A stretch of DNA of 55,000 bases from Chrysomallon squamiferum (GCA_012295275.1 CM022665.1:44501152-44556151), one strand, 5' to 3'. Counted from the first letter of the stretch, positions 25,109 to 38,052 are shown. A program made the numbers and translations. Notes: a model not told the origin generated them from the sequence alone.

Positions 25109-25379
25109 AGCAGCCATTCCATTTATAAACATTTTCTGTTACTGTTTTTTGGTTGTTGATTTCCATTCACACTATTTGTTTTTGCCAATTTCAGCCAGTG
25201 ATATTCCAGATATTCTGAAGATCTCAACCAAATATGGGCATTTATTTTCGTGTTTTTATTTTTATGTGTATATATATATAAATATATACTCCTGCTTAAT
25301 TGTTTTCAGCTAAATGCTTGCCTACCCAGTTACTGCGTTAGTCCCATTTACACAGTCTTACCCAGTACTATACCAAAAA

Positions 25380-25810
25380 CATTGTCATCTCAACAGTAAC
25401 TAATTATTTTTATTTATTTATTTATTCATTTTTTTTGAAATTTTAAATATAAAAAAAAAATCTTTACATTTCATTATTTAATTTCAGTTGTGTTTGATAT
25501 ATTTTTTTTCTTATTTAATTTTCATTAATTGCTTTAATTTAAAAAAAATATATATATTTTATTTCCCTGTGATATGGTTACTGTCCTTCTTTTGTTCAAT
25601 TATTAATTAATTTTCAAAAATTAAAATTTATTATGTTTTTATTTCATCCCAGCAGTATCTGGTTACTTTCAACTTTTGTTTAATTAATTAATTAATTTCC
25701 AAAATTTGAAACTTTTTCACATTTCACGGTTTCTTGAAAATAGCATCTGGTTATTTTCTAATTTTTTCATTAATTCATTAACTGATTTCTAAAATTAAAA
25801 CTCAGAGCTC
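25380..25810. repeat. Degenerate tandem repeat of about 105 bp (about 4 units)
   Basis: Recurring 'AGCAGTATCTGGTTACTTTCAACTTTTGTTTAATTAATTAATTTCCAAAATT.AAA' phrases near 25390, 25570, 25650 and 25740. Units are well diverged. Confidence 0.65.
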
Positions 25811-27184
25811 AATGCTTGTTAAACTTTCACCTAAATTATATTTGATTTATTTCATTTCTTGTGTTATTTAATTTTAATGTTTAAAATTAAAGCTTTTTAC
25901 TTTTTATATAAGTTAAAGGGAGTAGAAACAAACCTGCTTATATTTCTTTTCATGTCAAATACTTGAAGTGCATGTGTTGTGATCAACATAGCACATAAAA
26001 TGTTGTTACCATTCCAGAAAATTTCTCATTACATAATGAAAATACAAAATAAAAAAACCATCTTGAGTAATTTTTTTAAATTCTCAAAATAATCCACCAG
26101 TCCAACAACTTTTAAAATTACGATGTTATTTCTAATATCCAATACATAATAAATTATTGAACAGTAGACTTAAGTTAGATTATATGTACATCCTTCTTGA
26201 TCTGAATAATAATTCATGATTTTTTTCATATATATAAATATTTTATAGTTTAATTAAATATAGATGTTCATGGACATTAAAACTATTAGAAAATTCATTA
26301 TATTTAATGTTTTAAGAACAAATATAAGATAAAAGAAGATATAAAATATTTAAAATGGGGCCAAATATTATGTTTAAAGTCCCTTAACTTTTGCTTTCTT
26401 TTGTTTATTTAAAATTGATTCTTGTTATGATTGATTCATTTTAATGTTTTCATTGTCAGTAATGTGCAATATTTCGTTAAAAGTTTTTCTTTATAATTTG
26501 TTTTTGCAGTGTATTTTGTAATGTTAAATCCACAGAAAAAAATTAGAATACTGGTTTAATTGTTTTTATATAATATTATTTGATATTGAAATATTATTAT
26601 TATTATTATTATGATTATTATTATTATTAGCATAAATAAAAATAACAAATTTATAATAATAATAATTACAATAATAATATCTACTACAGAAATAAATAGA
26701 AAAAGAAGTAATTTTTAAATTCAAGATTTAAATGGCAATGCTAATGATAAATGTTTGTTGTTATTATTATTATTAGCATAAATAAAAATAACATATTTAT
26801 AATAATAATAATTACAATAATAATATATGAGCAAAATGATTAAATTATAACAGTTAAAAAGATATTTAAGAAATAAATTGTTTATACGAAAATTAATATT
26901 TCATTTTTAAATATATTTATTTTTTTAAATTAATTTTCTGAGAGAGAGAGAAAAAAAAGAAAGAAAAAGAAGATGATTACAAAAATTAGAATTACATGCT
27001 AAAATTGCTACAGTTTCTACGGTTCATATTTTTGAGTTTTCCTTTTAAGTAAAACTAAATGCTGGGGATTCTTGTTTTTGCATATTTTATTCCAGTTATA
27101 AGATTTGATATATTTTGTGGAAACTTTATACTTAAATAATTTGGAGTTCTATATATATTTTTTTTTTTTTTTTTTCATAAAAAA

Positions 27185-27215
<31 letters not shown>

Positions 27216-28290
27216 AAGAAGATAAAAAGGAAATATTAAAAAACGTCTTGCTTAGATATAATTACACATTTCATAATATTGTTCATGGAATTGTGCAATA
27301 AATGGAGTGCTAAAAACTTGCATGAGAATGAATTAAGAAGAGTGCAAATGGTTTAAAAAAAAAAATTCTTCATAAATGCAGAGGTTTATTTTCCAGTGTT
27401 TCATTTTGGAACACTTTATTCTGTTACTTCAGAACTACGCATATTCTATTGCAACCTGGCAACCAATTTTTGGTTCATTATAATTTGCCTCAACATTTTT
27501 TTTTTTTTTTTTACCTGATATTATTTTTTCAGTTATAATATTTTATTAATGGCTTGGAAAATATTTTGAACAAGACAACATGTGTTCTCAAATATATATT
27601 GTTATGGTATTAATTATGTAAAAATTATTTTCGACTGATATTTATTCAGACTTGATATAGTAATATATTAATTATCTAAAAATTACACTGAACTGACAAA
27701 CATATTAATATTATTATTGCATTATACTTATTATGTATAAACATTTTTTTAACTGAACATTTTGTTCATAGATTTGAAATATTCTGATGATGCAGAAATT
27801 ATTTTGAACTAAAAATGTTTACTCACAGATATATTCTGACATAGAGTATAGACATACTCTTCTGGTACAGAAATTATTTTGAACTTACAGTGTAGACTCA
27901 GCAACATAATATTGAAGATGTAGAAATTATTTTGAAGTTGACAGTGTTTACTCAGCAACATGAAGACATTTTGAAGTGACAGTATTTATTATAGACATAC
28001 TCTTCTGGTATAGAAATTATTTTGAACTTACAGTGTTTACTCATAGACATAATATTCTGATGATGTAGAAATTATTTTGAATTGAAAGTGTTGGCTCATA
28101 GACATTTAATATTACAATGATGTTGAAATTATTATGAACTGAAAATGTTTACTCATAAACAGTAATCTGAAGATACAGAAATTATTTTGAACTGACAGTG
28201 TTTATACAAAAATATATAATACTAATCATGTACACAGTATTAAATGTTTCAGTGTTCAATGTTTTCTCAAAGACATTATTTTATATTAAT
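25811..28290. repeat. Intergenic DNA with two repeat clusters
   Basis: A duplicated (ATT)/(AAT) cluster at about 26618-26680 and 26763-26827 has 'TTATTATTAGCATAAATAAAAATAACA' flanked by TTA and AATAAT arms that could pair. A degenerate array at about 27700-28240 has a core 'GAAATTATTTTGAACTGACAGTGTTTACTCATAGACATAATATTCTGATGATG' repeated some eight times. The remainder is plain AT-rich, with an (AAAT)n run at 27181-27216. Confidence 0.75.
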
Positions 28291-28299
28291 GATCTAGAT

Positions 28300-28664
28300 C
28301 AGAAGTTTTCAAACTGTTTTTATTCTTTTTTTTCCTAACTATACCACTTGGAGAAACATTTTGCTTGATGCTTAACCCATTCCAAATATCAGAGCAAGTT
28401 TGGTATAGCAAGTTAATATGCAAGCAGAATGTACGCATTGCTTTAATTGGAAAATGTATAATACAAAATTATAATTTTTGAAGATTAAAAGTTAAAAAAA
28501 AGAAAGATTGTAGGCTGTGTTTTTTTGAGGGTTGGGCAAAAATAATCATCATTCTTCAAGTAGCTTTTTGAACAAAAATCATTTTTGCTTTTTAGCTCTT
28601 GCAGTTATCGAGGCTTGCTGGCATGGCATGTCCCCAGGGGCATATCACAGATTGAAAACTTCTG
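28300..28664. mobile_element. hAT-type MITE (365 bp)
   Basis: Terminal inverted repeats CAGAAGTTTTCAAACTG (28300-28316) and, at the other end, the complement of CAGAAGTTTTCAATCTG (28648-28664) match at 16 of 17 positions. Flanking octamers ATCTAGAT (28292-28299) and ATCTAGAA (28665-28672) match at 7 of 8, the target-site length expected of hAT transposons. The CAG....TTCAAA end is typical of that superfamily. It has no transposase and no long frame of its own; the 69-residue frame 28532-28741 spans its edge and is spurious. Confidence 0.85.
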
Positions 28665-28989
28665 ATCTAGAAAATTTTATAGTAACTAATAATGTTAACA
28701 ATTATTTTGGAGTGACAATGTTTATTATAAGTATTTATTGACATGATGACATTACTTTGTTGAAATGGCTGTGGTTTAATTCAGTGGTAACAGTTTTTAG
28801 TTACAAATCCTAGCTTGACAGTTGTTAGATATTTATTTACTTTGTTTATAGAATTAATTATACATCAATATTTTCATTGTTAATTAAGCTTGTCTCTTAT
28901 AAGTATATCATTAAATGTATTTTTCTTTTCTGCATTTTTTTTATTTAATGTTTCTATATATATATATATTTATATATTTGTTATTATTT

Positions 28990-28994
28990 TTTAA

Positions 28995-29063
<69 letters not shown>
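28990..29063. repeat. (ATT)n microsatellite
   Basis: Uninterrupted (ATT)n of about 70 bp. Confidence 0.96.
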
Positions 29064-30186
29064 TCTATAGTTTCTAGTTCTTTCAGGCAACATTTAATAT
29101 TTTGTTGTTTGTTTTTACTTTTAACATTTTGTTTTTATTCTTTGAAACTGCAAAGGGGCCAGCTATATGTATTTATTTATTTGGTTTGTTGTTTTAATCT
29201 TGTTCAGGGCAATAAAATATTTAAAAAAAATAAAAATAAATAAAATTAGTTTTTCTGTTTATATTTGTTGTGTTATTTAAATTAATCACATTAAATTTAA
29301 AAAAACAAAATATGATCAGATTAAATAAGAGAGAATGAGAAAGAGAAAGTGAAAGAATGAAAAAGAGTGAGAGGAAAATATACTGAACACTCTAAACTAG
29401 TATTAAAAAACAGTTTTTTTCTTCTTCATCAAAAGCTAAAATAAATTAATTACTAATCCAAAAGTTTATTAACAGATAATGGTTTCCGTGCAGCTGGGAA
29501 ATTCCCCATAATCCTCCCCTGTTATGTATATAAATTTGTTTTTACATATAAATCTATTTATTATTATCTTTTGTCAAGTTTCTAGAAATTAAAATTATCT
29601 TGTTTACCTTCTGTAATTATATTTCCATATTTCAGTCAGAAATATGTTGTTTATTTATTTATTTATTTTTAATTTATTATTTTTTTTTTATTATTATATA
29701 TATATTTTTTTTTTTTAAATCATAATAAATGTTGTATTTAATTTTTGGACAGCTTTTTTACCATTCCAAACAACTCGTCTCTACGGAACATTTAACAAAT
29801 AACAACAACAATTTACATTTAAAAAAATTTATTATTTAAATATGACTGACTGATGCATGAACATATAACAATGGTGAGAAAATTCCCTTCATCTCACTTT
29901 TCCAGCTCCTCTAAGAATACCGATTAATATAGTGTATTTTATTAAAATGTCACGTGATCTCAGTCTACTACTGAAATACTGTTCTGCGTCATCTAGAGAA
30001 AATATCACAAATGTACATTATAAAATATACTTTGATACAGATATTGAGATACTGTTTTATAAAGATTTAATAACGATGATGATGATGATATGAGAGAGAG
30101 TATTAAAAATATAATTTTATAATTTTATAATAAATACATTTTAGTAGTACATATTATTATTTTATATATAATTTTAATAAAGTGAG

Positions 30187-30229
<43 letters not shown>

Positions 30230-30280
30230 CGTAGGTTTGTGAAATCTAAAAAAACAAAAAACTATTTTCTTCGTCCAGTG
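29064..30280. other. Intergenic AT-rich DNA
   Basis: No genes seen. It holds short (TTTA)n runs, an (AAT)n run at about 30189-30228, a purine-rich GAGAATGAGAAAGAGAAAG stretch at about 29328-29370 and an isolated 12-base palindromic-core GGGAAATTCCCC at 29496-29507. Confidence 0.75.
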
Positions 30281-30289
30281 ACTACATTT

Positions 30290-30875
30290 ACTAAATACTA
30301 TTTTCTATACGTTAATAACGATACATGACGTAACACGGTAATTTTACCGCGCCTATCACAGAGTCGAGAACAGGAACAAACTAAACGTATAAAAATTCAA
30401 CAAACGCACTCTGACGTAGTCAATCCGCAAAACACTGACACAAATTTAATACAATGTACTTGTCTCACTTCTGCTCTGATCTTAAACATATTTACCGAAC
30501 GAACTACATTAATTTAGTGAACTTGACTCGTCAATCAAAACAGTTTTTCCAGGTTATATCGTCTTTGTCACCGACTGTTTATAAAATAATCACATAGTTT
30601 GTGGAACTGTCTTGTTCTTCGTTTAGGATTGAAAGCAATTGTTGTGGTATGAACAGAAGTCTAGTATATTTCCCAGTGTTTTTTTAAATCCACAAAACGA
30701 ACCTTTACTAATAATTAAATAGCACAATATTATATCAAGCTCATTTAGCTAATTCTGAAAGGTACCTTTTTGTGTTTTTCATTGCTATATACAAATATTC
30801 GTGATTCATTTTATAATGATTTACCGTCTGTTTATGGTTTATTAATTTTGTTTTTACGAAATGACGTCACGAAAA
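30290..30875. promoter_or_regulatory. CpG-containing island with a TGACGTCA (CRE) palindrome
   Basis: Higher-complexity sequence with CpGs at, for example, 30320-30370 ('GACGTAACACGG', 'ACCGCGCC') contrasts with the AT-rich surroundings. A perfect TGACGTCA lies at 30862-30869. No coding frame is evident. It could be a promoter, an enhancer or a noncoding exon; direction is unknown. Confidence 0.35.
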
Positions 30876-30914
30876 GGAAAGGAAAATGACAATCGCATTG
30901 ATCTTAGAGAGATG

Positions 30915-31002
30915 TTTATTTTATTATCAACAGGAAAGATTCTTGTGAAGAAAACATATAAGAAATATCACGAGGAATTCTATACAATTTAGTTAGTTTA
31001 TT
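30915..31002 (-). other. Candidate polyadenylation signals for the minus-strand gene
   Basis: On the minus strand AATAAA hexamers occur at 31002-30997 (about 70 bases after the stop) and at about 30925-30915. Confidence 0.5.
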
Positions 31003-31072
31003 TGTTCCATATATCACAGTTATTCTTTACTGATCACACTGCTTTTTATACAAAACCTCTTTTTTCTATACA

Positions 31073-31978
31073 TCAGTTTCCATGGTTAAATCCTTGTCCG
31101 TACGTGTTGTACATCTGTTCGGGTTTTATTTCGCCTATGAGATGCACGTTGGCTTTCCAGAACTCGTGATACTGGGAGAGTTTTCCTGAGTCTATGAGTT
31201 TGTCGATGTCTGCCTCCCTGATGGAAATCTCCATCTCGTCAGACGGGTCGTACTCCCACAGGCGCAGCACGGGTCTCTCCTCGTGCAGATGACAGATCAG
31301 CAGCGACATGCGCACTTTGTCCGGATCCGCCAGCCCGTTCTGGATGACCATGATCTTAGCCATGCACAGTTCTGCAATGTCCAGCGGCCTTGGCGTTTCT
31401 TGACCTGTGACCTTTATGTTGAGCAGATGCATGTGACTGTCGCGGCGACACAGAACGTCGATCTGTCCCGTGAGCACGCGCACAAAATGAGAAACCTTCA
31501 CGTGGGCCGTGAGATTCACTGCCAGGGCATCAAACGATTCGAACCAGGTTTCTATCTTCCTGTCGAAGAGTTTGCACAGATGTCCACAGAAGGACGAGTC
31601 GATGTCGTAATCGCAGTGTGACTTCAGCGTCCTGAACATGTCGACTGCGCCTTTGGTTCGCATCAGTTTGAGGACTGCCTCGTGAAACTGCCGCCCCTGT
31701 TCCTCACGGGGAGTGTTGTACAGGAAGTGCTGGTACTTCTCTCGCGTCTTTTCGTGTCTGTTTAGATCCAGACGGCAAGCTTCTCGTCTGGTCAGGAAGA
31801 ATTCCCATTTGTTCTTTCTTTCCGGGTTGTACGTGCTGTAAACGAGGCTTTCTCCGAGCGTTTCCACGGCAATGAATATCTTCATTGTAGCCAGATCGTA
31901 GTTTCTCGAAAGTTTTTCTAGCCTCCTTTTCAACTCGTCCTCGTACTGCATCAATCCTCGAGCAGATGCCAAAGCCAT
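31073..31978 (-). CDS. Intronless 301-residue protein, possible PD-(D/E)XK-fold nuclease-like
   Basis: A single uninterrupted frame from ATG 31978-31976 (ATAATGG context) to TGA 31075-31073. It is clearly G+C-richer than its flanks and uses many CTG/GTC/AAG-type codons, unlike the many spurious frames in the window. I do not recognise the family with certainty. What can be seen: a charged, helical N-terminal third; G95-RQF-HE100; G171-QIDVL with D174; then LLNIKV with K189; then a helix around 202-215 (AELCMAKIMVIQ). The spacing GxxxHE / GxxD / xxK / Q-containing helix resembles RecB/Cas4/MGME1-type PD-(D/E)XK nucleases, but the acidic residue expected two before K189 is N187, so catalysis may be impaired or metal binding altered. 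No signal peptide or membrane segment. Single-exon structure could mean a retrocopy or captured gene. The + frame 31283-31621 is a shadow. Confidence 0.85.
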   Translation of the reverse strand: MALASARGLMQYEDELKRRLEKLSRNYDLATMKIFIAVETLGESLVYSTYNPERKNKWEFFLTRREACRLDLNRHEKTREKYQHFLYNTPREEQGRQFHEAVLKLMRTKGAVDMFRTLKSHCDYDIDSSFCGHLCKLFDRKIETWFESFDALAVNLTAHVKVSHFVRVLTGQIDVLCRRDSHMHLLNIKVTGQETPRPLDIAELCMAKIMVIQNGLADPDKVRMSLLICHLHEERPVLRLWEYDPSDEMEISIREADIDKLIDSGKLSQYHEFWKANVHLIGEIKPEQMYNTYGQGFNHGN

Positions 31979-33130
31979 TATTATATTTTACTCCTTATTA
32001 AAATACCTCAAGACTTGTGTCTATTACTTTTTCTGAAAACTGACTATTTATTAATAAAAGTTTGTACTGTTTCAGTGCATCAGTTGCAACAACATGTCAT
32101 TTAATGACTTTCAGCTGTTTTTATTGTCCAAATAAACATTTGCAATGATACAATAAGTGTTCGTTATATTCTTAACATTCGCTCCAGAAATTTTTTCTCT
32201 TAAATTCACGATATTTTTCTCCCCTTGGTTTGAACTAAACTAAACCCACAGATCGTTTTCACTGAAATCCTACACTTGTTGGTCTAGATATTCATTTTAA
32301 AAAGTTGGATAATATTTCGAAAACACTTCCATTTCATTTGTCACATAAAAAAAAAAGAATAAAAAGTTCGTTCAGTGTTTTTACGCCATTAAAATGACGT
32401 CAACAGTCAAACGATAACGATCAAGTTGTTCGCAGTTTTCAGGGCTGTCTGCACCTGAATAACACTAAGATCAATGTCTGCAAACGAACAGACTGTTCTA
32501 ACCTATTTGTTTTCTTCTTTTTTTTTTCTTTTTCTTTTTTTTTGTTGTTGATGTTAATGTCGATCATAAAACAAAACAGAACTATTTAAAAAAGCACATA
32601 AACCATTCACTGAATAACAAGCATCGCTCCACACACAGAGAAAACTCGACGTCTGGCGGAAATTTTTATCTGCAGTCGATAATTTGCCGGTCATTAAACG
32701 ATCGATTTTAAAAACACGATCGAGTGCTGCACGGATTCTACAAGTCACGACACGAAATGGGATCGACTCCGTCACTGACACAAAAGTTAATCTGTGATAT
32801 AAAAATCCTCCGATGTTAGCCAACAAAATGCACGTGATGATTTTGAAACTTCAAACTTTCTCCGTAATACTGTTGATCTTCGTCTTTCTCCGTTGTTGGT
32901 GGCGAATCTACATGGCTACGTTTTGTTCTGCGTATTTACAACACGCGTCTGTACACAAAAGTGAAGTCCCCTTTGTTTAGTATTTCAATAGCCGGTTGTC
33001 AAGTGAGCTATTTGAAAAGCACTCTCGTATACCTGTGATATACATATTACAGCAGGTTCAGTTTTTCACCAACTGAGCGAATTTACGGGTAATAACCAGA
33101 CCGGGAACGAACGTAATTTTTTTTTTAATG
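31979..33130 (-). promoter_or_regulatory. Putative 5' flank/promoter of the minus-strand gene
   Basis: About 32380-33060 is CpG-containing, higher-complexity DNA and carries a perfect TGACGTCA at 32395-32402. On the minus strand, CACAG|GTATAC near 33030 and TTTTCAG at about 32040-32033 could be donor and acceptor of a 5' UTR intron. A minus-strand frame at 32554-32826 (90 residues) lies in this CpG-rich DNA; I recognise nothing in it and think it incidental. Confidence 0.35.
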
Positions 33131-33603
33131 CGGACTTGGTGATTGGGTGAATGGGTGAATGGAGATGAAGAATGATAAAGTCAAAGATTTACAAACCGCG
33201 AACACCTTTGATCGTATTATCCTAATCTCTGATTAATCTGTGTGTCTATAATTACATTTATTATTTAATAATAGATTAAGCCATTCAGTAGAATCCGGTA
33301 CGTTTTAGGATCGCATCCAACTAGTACCTGACTTGTCTCCACATTATTATTATTATTATTATTATATTTTTTATTCTATGTATTATTTATTTATTTATTA
33401 TTAATATATTAATTATTATTATATAATATTTTTTATTCTATTTATTATATATATATATTTGTACACTGTTGTCATTTCACTATAAAAAAGAATAACGTAC
33501 GTAAATACAGACAATAAAAGTAATTAAACTAACTGATCTGAATTAAATCGAACAAAATGAATAAATGAACATGTAATAATAAATAAATAAATAAATAATA
33601 ATA

Positions 33604-33682
<79 letters not shown>

Positions 33683-34045
33683 TAAAATGTCGTTAAATAT
33701 CTAAAAATTAAACGGATAAATACATTTTTAGCTTTATTTGGAAAGGATCTGTTAACGCAACATTGATTTTTCCATCATTGTAATTTATAATTAATTTAAT
33801 TCAACCTCCAGATATCAAACGAAGACATTAAAATGTTATGAAATAGTTTATTAAGATCGCAAAAATTATATAATGAAAAATGTTTGAATAAATTTAATGT
33901 TTCAAGGGAGTTGACTCTTCATGAATTAAAGATAGATGAAATATTTGAATTATGTCCCATGATTTTGATTTGATAACCCCCCACCACCACATATAATACA
34001 CACATATATAAACATGCCAACTTAAAACTGAATAAAAAAAATAAG

Positions 34046-34077
<32 letters not shown>

Positions 34078-34734
34078 AATAATAATTAATCCTGAAGAAT
34101 TAAGAATGTGGACATTATTTGGTTACAAAAATAATGATTCACATGCAAGATTTCTTCAGTTATTTTTTTTCACCTGTAAGATTAACCATTTAAAAACGTA
34201 GAAATATTTATCTTGTAAAAGGTATATTATTAGACTGTGTTACTTTGTTTGAAAGAATATTTAATGAAATGTTAAATAGTTTTTACATACACATGACTTC
34301 GTCAAATAAAGAACATTTATTCATTAAGGATTATGTCTTATCAAATAACTATGTAACATTATCCAAAACGTAAACATATAGTTATTTGTTGGTTATTATA
34401 TCTTTAAACAGTTTTCCTATTTGTATTAGTTGGTTATTATATGTCTAAAGTGTGTATAGGCAGTTTTCCTATTTGTTTGTTTTTATTTATCATATTTAAT
34501 ATTTTTTAACAATTGTAATTTAATAATTAAATATACTTAATTAATTTTTATTTAATTGTAATGTTCAGTTTTGTACAAATGTATGAACTGATGATTTTAT
34601 GAATAAAGATTTAAAAAAATAATAATAATAATAAATAAATAAAAATGAAAATTATTAATGAAATAGGTATCAATTAGAATATTAAATAACTAATTAATTT
34701 AAACATGATTATGTTGATAAAAATAAAAACAGAT

Positions 34735-34765
<31 letters not shown>

Positions 34766-34842
34766 AATAAATAAATAGAAATAAAATAAAATAAATATTT
34801 TCTCTTGTTGTAATTTTGTTCAGAACAAATAATATGTGTAAA

Positions 34843-34883
<41 letters not shown>

Positions 34884-35750
34884 CAAGGAACGTAAAATGA
34901 ACATAAGCAATAGGAACAGAACGTGACCCATTTCGAAACGTAATTAAGCTTATCGCGTACCTAAAAATAGCTTCACGTTATCGCGTTTGTATCTCTCGTA
35001 CTCAAATACAAACAGACCGTCAAAAGGGCACTTTGATTATGCCAAAAACGGACACCCGGAATGAAAACACTCCAACGCATAACCCACCCACGTTTCGAAC
35101 AATTAGGTTATGGTAGCAAGCCAAAATATACAGCTGATCCTAGATTTAACAGAGTCACCGGGCGAAATAGTGTCCGTTTAATCGCAAATGCTTTAAAATG
35201 GTAATACTATTATTGTTTTGTTATTGCGTAATTTTAATAATTTTAATACTGTGATAATGAAAAATTTAGTGTACCTTTTCATTTATGATATTAAGTGTTA
35301 AAACAAAACTGTTTTTTTTCGTAGAAAGTCTTCTTCTGTGATCAGTGGTGATATCAAAGAATATTTGTAACATATCATTGCTAACGAGTATTTTTCAGTG
35401 AAAATTACCAAAATAAATAAATAAAACTAACAAATAAATAAAAAGTAAAAAAGTAAAAAATAAAGAATAAATAAAATTAATAAAAATAAAAATAAAAACA
35501 AAAATAAATGTAAAGTTTTAAAAATAAAAATAAAAATAAAATTTACGAATCTATCGAAAGCATATTAGGAAAAAGTCATCGCTAACTTACACTCAGTAAT
35601 AATAATAATAATAATATACAATAACAACAACAACAACACTAATAATAATAATAACAACAAATACAACAACAAAAACAACACAGCAGCAAAAAAAACAACA
35701 ACAACAATAATAAATTAACAATTACGATCACAAAACTATCACTCGAACAC
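33131..35750. repeat. Intergenic DNA with microsatellites
   Basis: (ATT)n at 33343-33365; compound (AAT)(ATT)(AGT)n at about 33580-33681; (AAAT)n at about 34045-34090; (AAT)/(AAAT) at 34737-34800 and 34846-34881; A-rich AAATAAAA sequence at 35400-35560; (AAT)(AAC)n at 35597-35715. A short CpG-containing, complex stretch at about 34920-35200 has no recognisable frame. Confidence 0.85.
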
Positions 35751-36020
35751 AAGACGCGCATAAGATGAAATACGTCAGCACTCGGCGGAGTCCGCTAAAT
35801 ATGACGTCATTTCAGTTCGCGATCCATTACGTCGAGAGTTTGTTTCACTGTACTCGCATCCAAAATACCCAGCTTATAGCATACACACCCCGGGGCTAAC
35901 AGAAGCAGTATAGATTACGTGTATCTGTGACATCGTCCCCGAAGTGGCCGTGCACGTAGTAAGCACATTATTAACTTGACCTCGCTGCATGGTCAGTGCT
36001 TTACATTGTGGTTCTTGCAG
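35750..36020 (+). promoter_or_regulatory. Candidate distal promoter and noncoding first exon of the WHD gene
   Basis: A CpG-rich island (about twenty CpGs by eye) in AT-rich surroundings contains the 10-base palindrome ATGACGTCAT (35801-35810, a full CRE). It ends in a strong splice donor, TCTTGCAG|GTAAAT, at 36020/36021. No ATG-started frame precedes the donor. A 5' UTR exon here could splice to the acceptor at 39236. Confidence 0.45.
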
Positions 36021-36817
36021 GTAAATCATTTCAATAAAGGCCTTCATTGTGTGTTCAGTGTTGACAGAAGTGATTTGTAGGCTGAATTAATCGGATGAAG
36101 TAATTATAACTTGTCTTTACAATTGTCTGGCAGTTGTCACGTTGCAAGAAAGAAGAAAGGAAAGGTGAAAGTACAGACAGGCAGAACCAAAAAAACAACA
36201 ACAAAAAGAACAAAAGTAAAATGGACAAAAATTATTATCATCATCATCGTCATCATTAACCGTCATCGTCATTATATTCATAGGTAACAAAACCATAACC
36301 ATGATCACTATCGTAATCTTCACTGGATGCCATCGTATATTATTGTCGCCGTCGACGTCATTATCGTCATCATCGTTATTATTCTTGTTCAATCACTAAT
36401 AATATTAACGTGTAACCAGGATTTCGTTTTGTTGATTAGTTTGTTTGTTATTATAAAAAAAAAAACACCTAATTTCCTTTAAATATCCGCATTCAAAAGG
36501 CACACCCATTTTTCTGAAAATAAAAATCTGTTCCGGCTATTACTACTACTACAAAACCTACTACCATTACTACTACTACAAAACCTACTATCATTACTAC
36601 TACTACAAAATCTTCTACTATTGCTACTACCATTACCACTACTACTACTACTATTACAGCCACCACTACTGCCACTACTACTATCACCCACTATCACCAC
36701 TGTCAGTACTATTAATATTACCACCACCACCACCACTACTACTACTACTGCTACTATTACTACTACTACTACTACTATTACTATTACTATTACTGCTACT
36801 GCTACTACTACTACTAC

Positions 36818-36860
<43 letters not shown>

Positions 36861-37240
36861 GTAGTGGCAATTGCTGTGGATTTAGAAGTGTAATATTAAC
36901 AAACACACACAGTGACACACATACAGACGTATACCCCATACAGACATGCGGAATACACATAAACAAAGCCCGCTTTTACACATAATCCGTTAATGTTAGC
37001 CAGTGAAGCGTCATTTTACTATGGGATGGTTATTTCTTAATATCGAGAAATACCGATCGTATAAATCCGACATATTTATCTTTTCTTATTTATGTCCGGG
37101 CATGCATTATCTACATAGTTACACCTCCTTACTGAAAAGTACCTCCGTTATCTAATGTTTGCAGAGGACGCGTTCCGCTGAACTAATTTAAATATACCTG
37201 TGTAAAGATCATCCCAGAGCTGTCAATCAAAAACTTTCCC
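36021..37240. repeat. Spacer with compound trinucleotide arrays
   Basis: (ATC)/(GTC)-rich stretch at about 36230-36390 including GACGTCAT; (ACT)/(ACC)n at about 36537-36790 passing into (ATT)n to 36860. Complex DNA follows. Frames through these arrays (36117-36392, 36479-36736, 36493-36687, 36621-36893) are low-complexity translations. Confidence 0.9.
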
Positions 37241-37245
37241 CTTTT

Positions 37246-37256
37246 CCTATTGGCTG
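37246..37256. promoter_or_regulatory. Inverted CCAAT box (CCTATTGGCTG)
   Basis: A good match to the NF-Y binding consensus, read as CAGCCAATAGG on the minus strand. It lies in complex DNA (about 37000-37270) between the two candidate first exons. On its own a weak indication of regulatory function. Confidence 0.3.
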
Positions 37257-37667
37257 TAAAACTAACAGGCGAACGTTTAATTCTTCTTCTTTTAAAGTAC
37301 TTTTTTTGGGTCTAACTTTCTGACATAACTTTACGCATTATATTATTTTAAAATGTTGAAAAAAAATTTAGATCTTCATCCAGAAAACATTTACGAACGA
37401 TCTTAGCATTTTAGCGTTGATACAGAAGGAAGTAATTCAAGCAGACGTACTTTTTTTTCTCAGACATAGACTTTCCACAAGTCTGAAATATGAACTAATA
37501 ATAATAAATCTAAAAGTCGTTAAACTCACGGACGGACGCGCGTCTCATGCCACCATTTCAACAGAAAAGTTTTCTAGACACTAAGCTGACATATACAGTA
37601 GTTAATATATATGTGTGTACTACAGGCGTATATTTTACATGTTAATCCCTGCACAGAGTTAGCCTGC

Positions 37668-37668
<1 letters not shown>

Positions 37669-37749
<81 letters not shown>

Positions 37750-37780
37750 GTCTGTCTGTCTGTCTGTCTCTGTCTCTCTC
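37669..37780. repeat. (CT)n followed by (CTGT)n
   Basis: About 75 bp of CT passing into (CTGT)n, then CT again. The SLSLSL frame is its translation. Confidence 0.97.
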
Positions 37781-37865
37781 TAAATGTAATTATCTGTTTT
37801 CGTGCGTCCACATATGTAAACTAAATTAATATTTAAAATATTTAATTTTAGTTCAAATTACTGTA

Positions 37866-37929
37866 TCATTATTTGTATCATTATTATCATCATTATCATC
37901 ATTATTATTATTATATCACCATCATCATC

Positions 37930-37961
<32 letters not shown>

Positions 37962-37962
37962 A

Positions 37963-38052
<90 letters not shown>

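Noticed and set aside
29496-29507. GGGAAATTCCCC as an NF-kappaB site
   Set aside because: A perfect consensus match but isolated in intergenic AT-rich DNA with no promoter nearby; chance cannot be excluded.
31073-31978. Assignment of the intronless gene to a herpesvirus-type alkaline nuclease
   Set aside because: Only the general PD-(D/E)XK-like spacing is visible; no virus-specific motif was recognised, so a viral origin is left open.
32554-32826. 90-residue minus-strand frame as a gene
   Set aside because: Lies in the CpG-bearing 5' flank of the minus-strand gene; no recognisable motif, splice borders or supporting composition.
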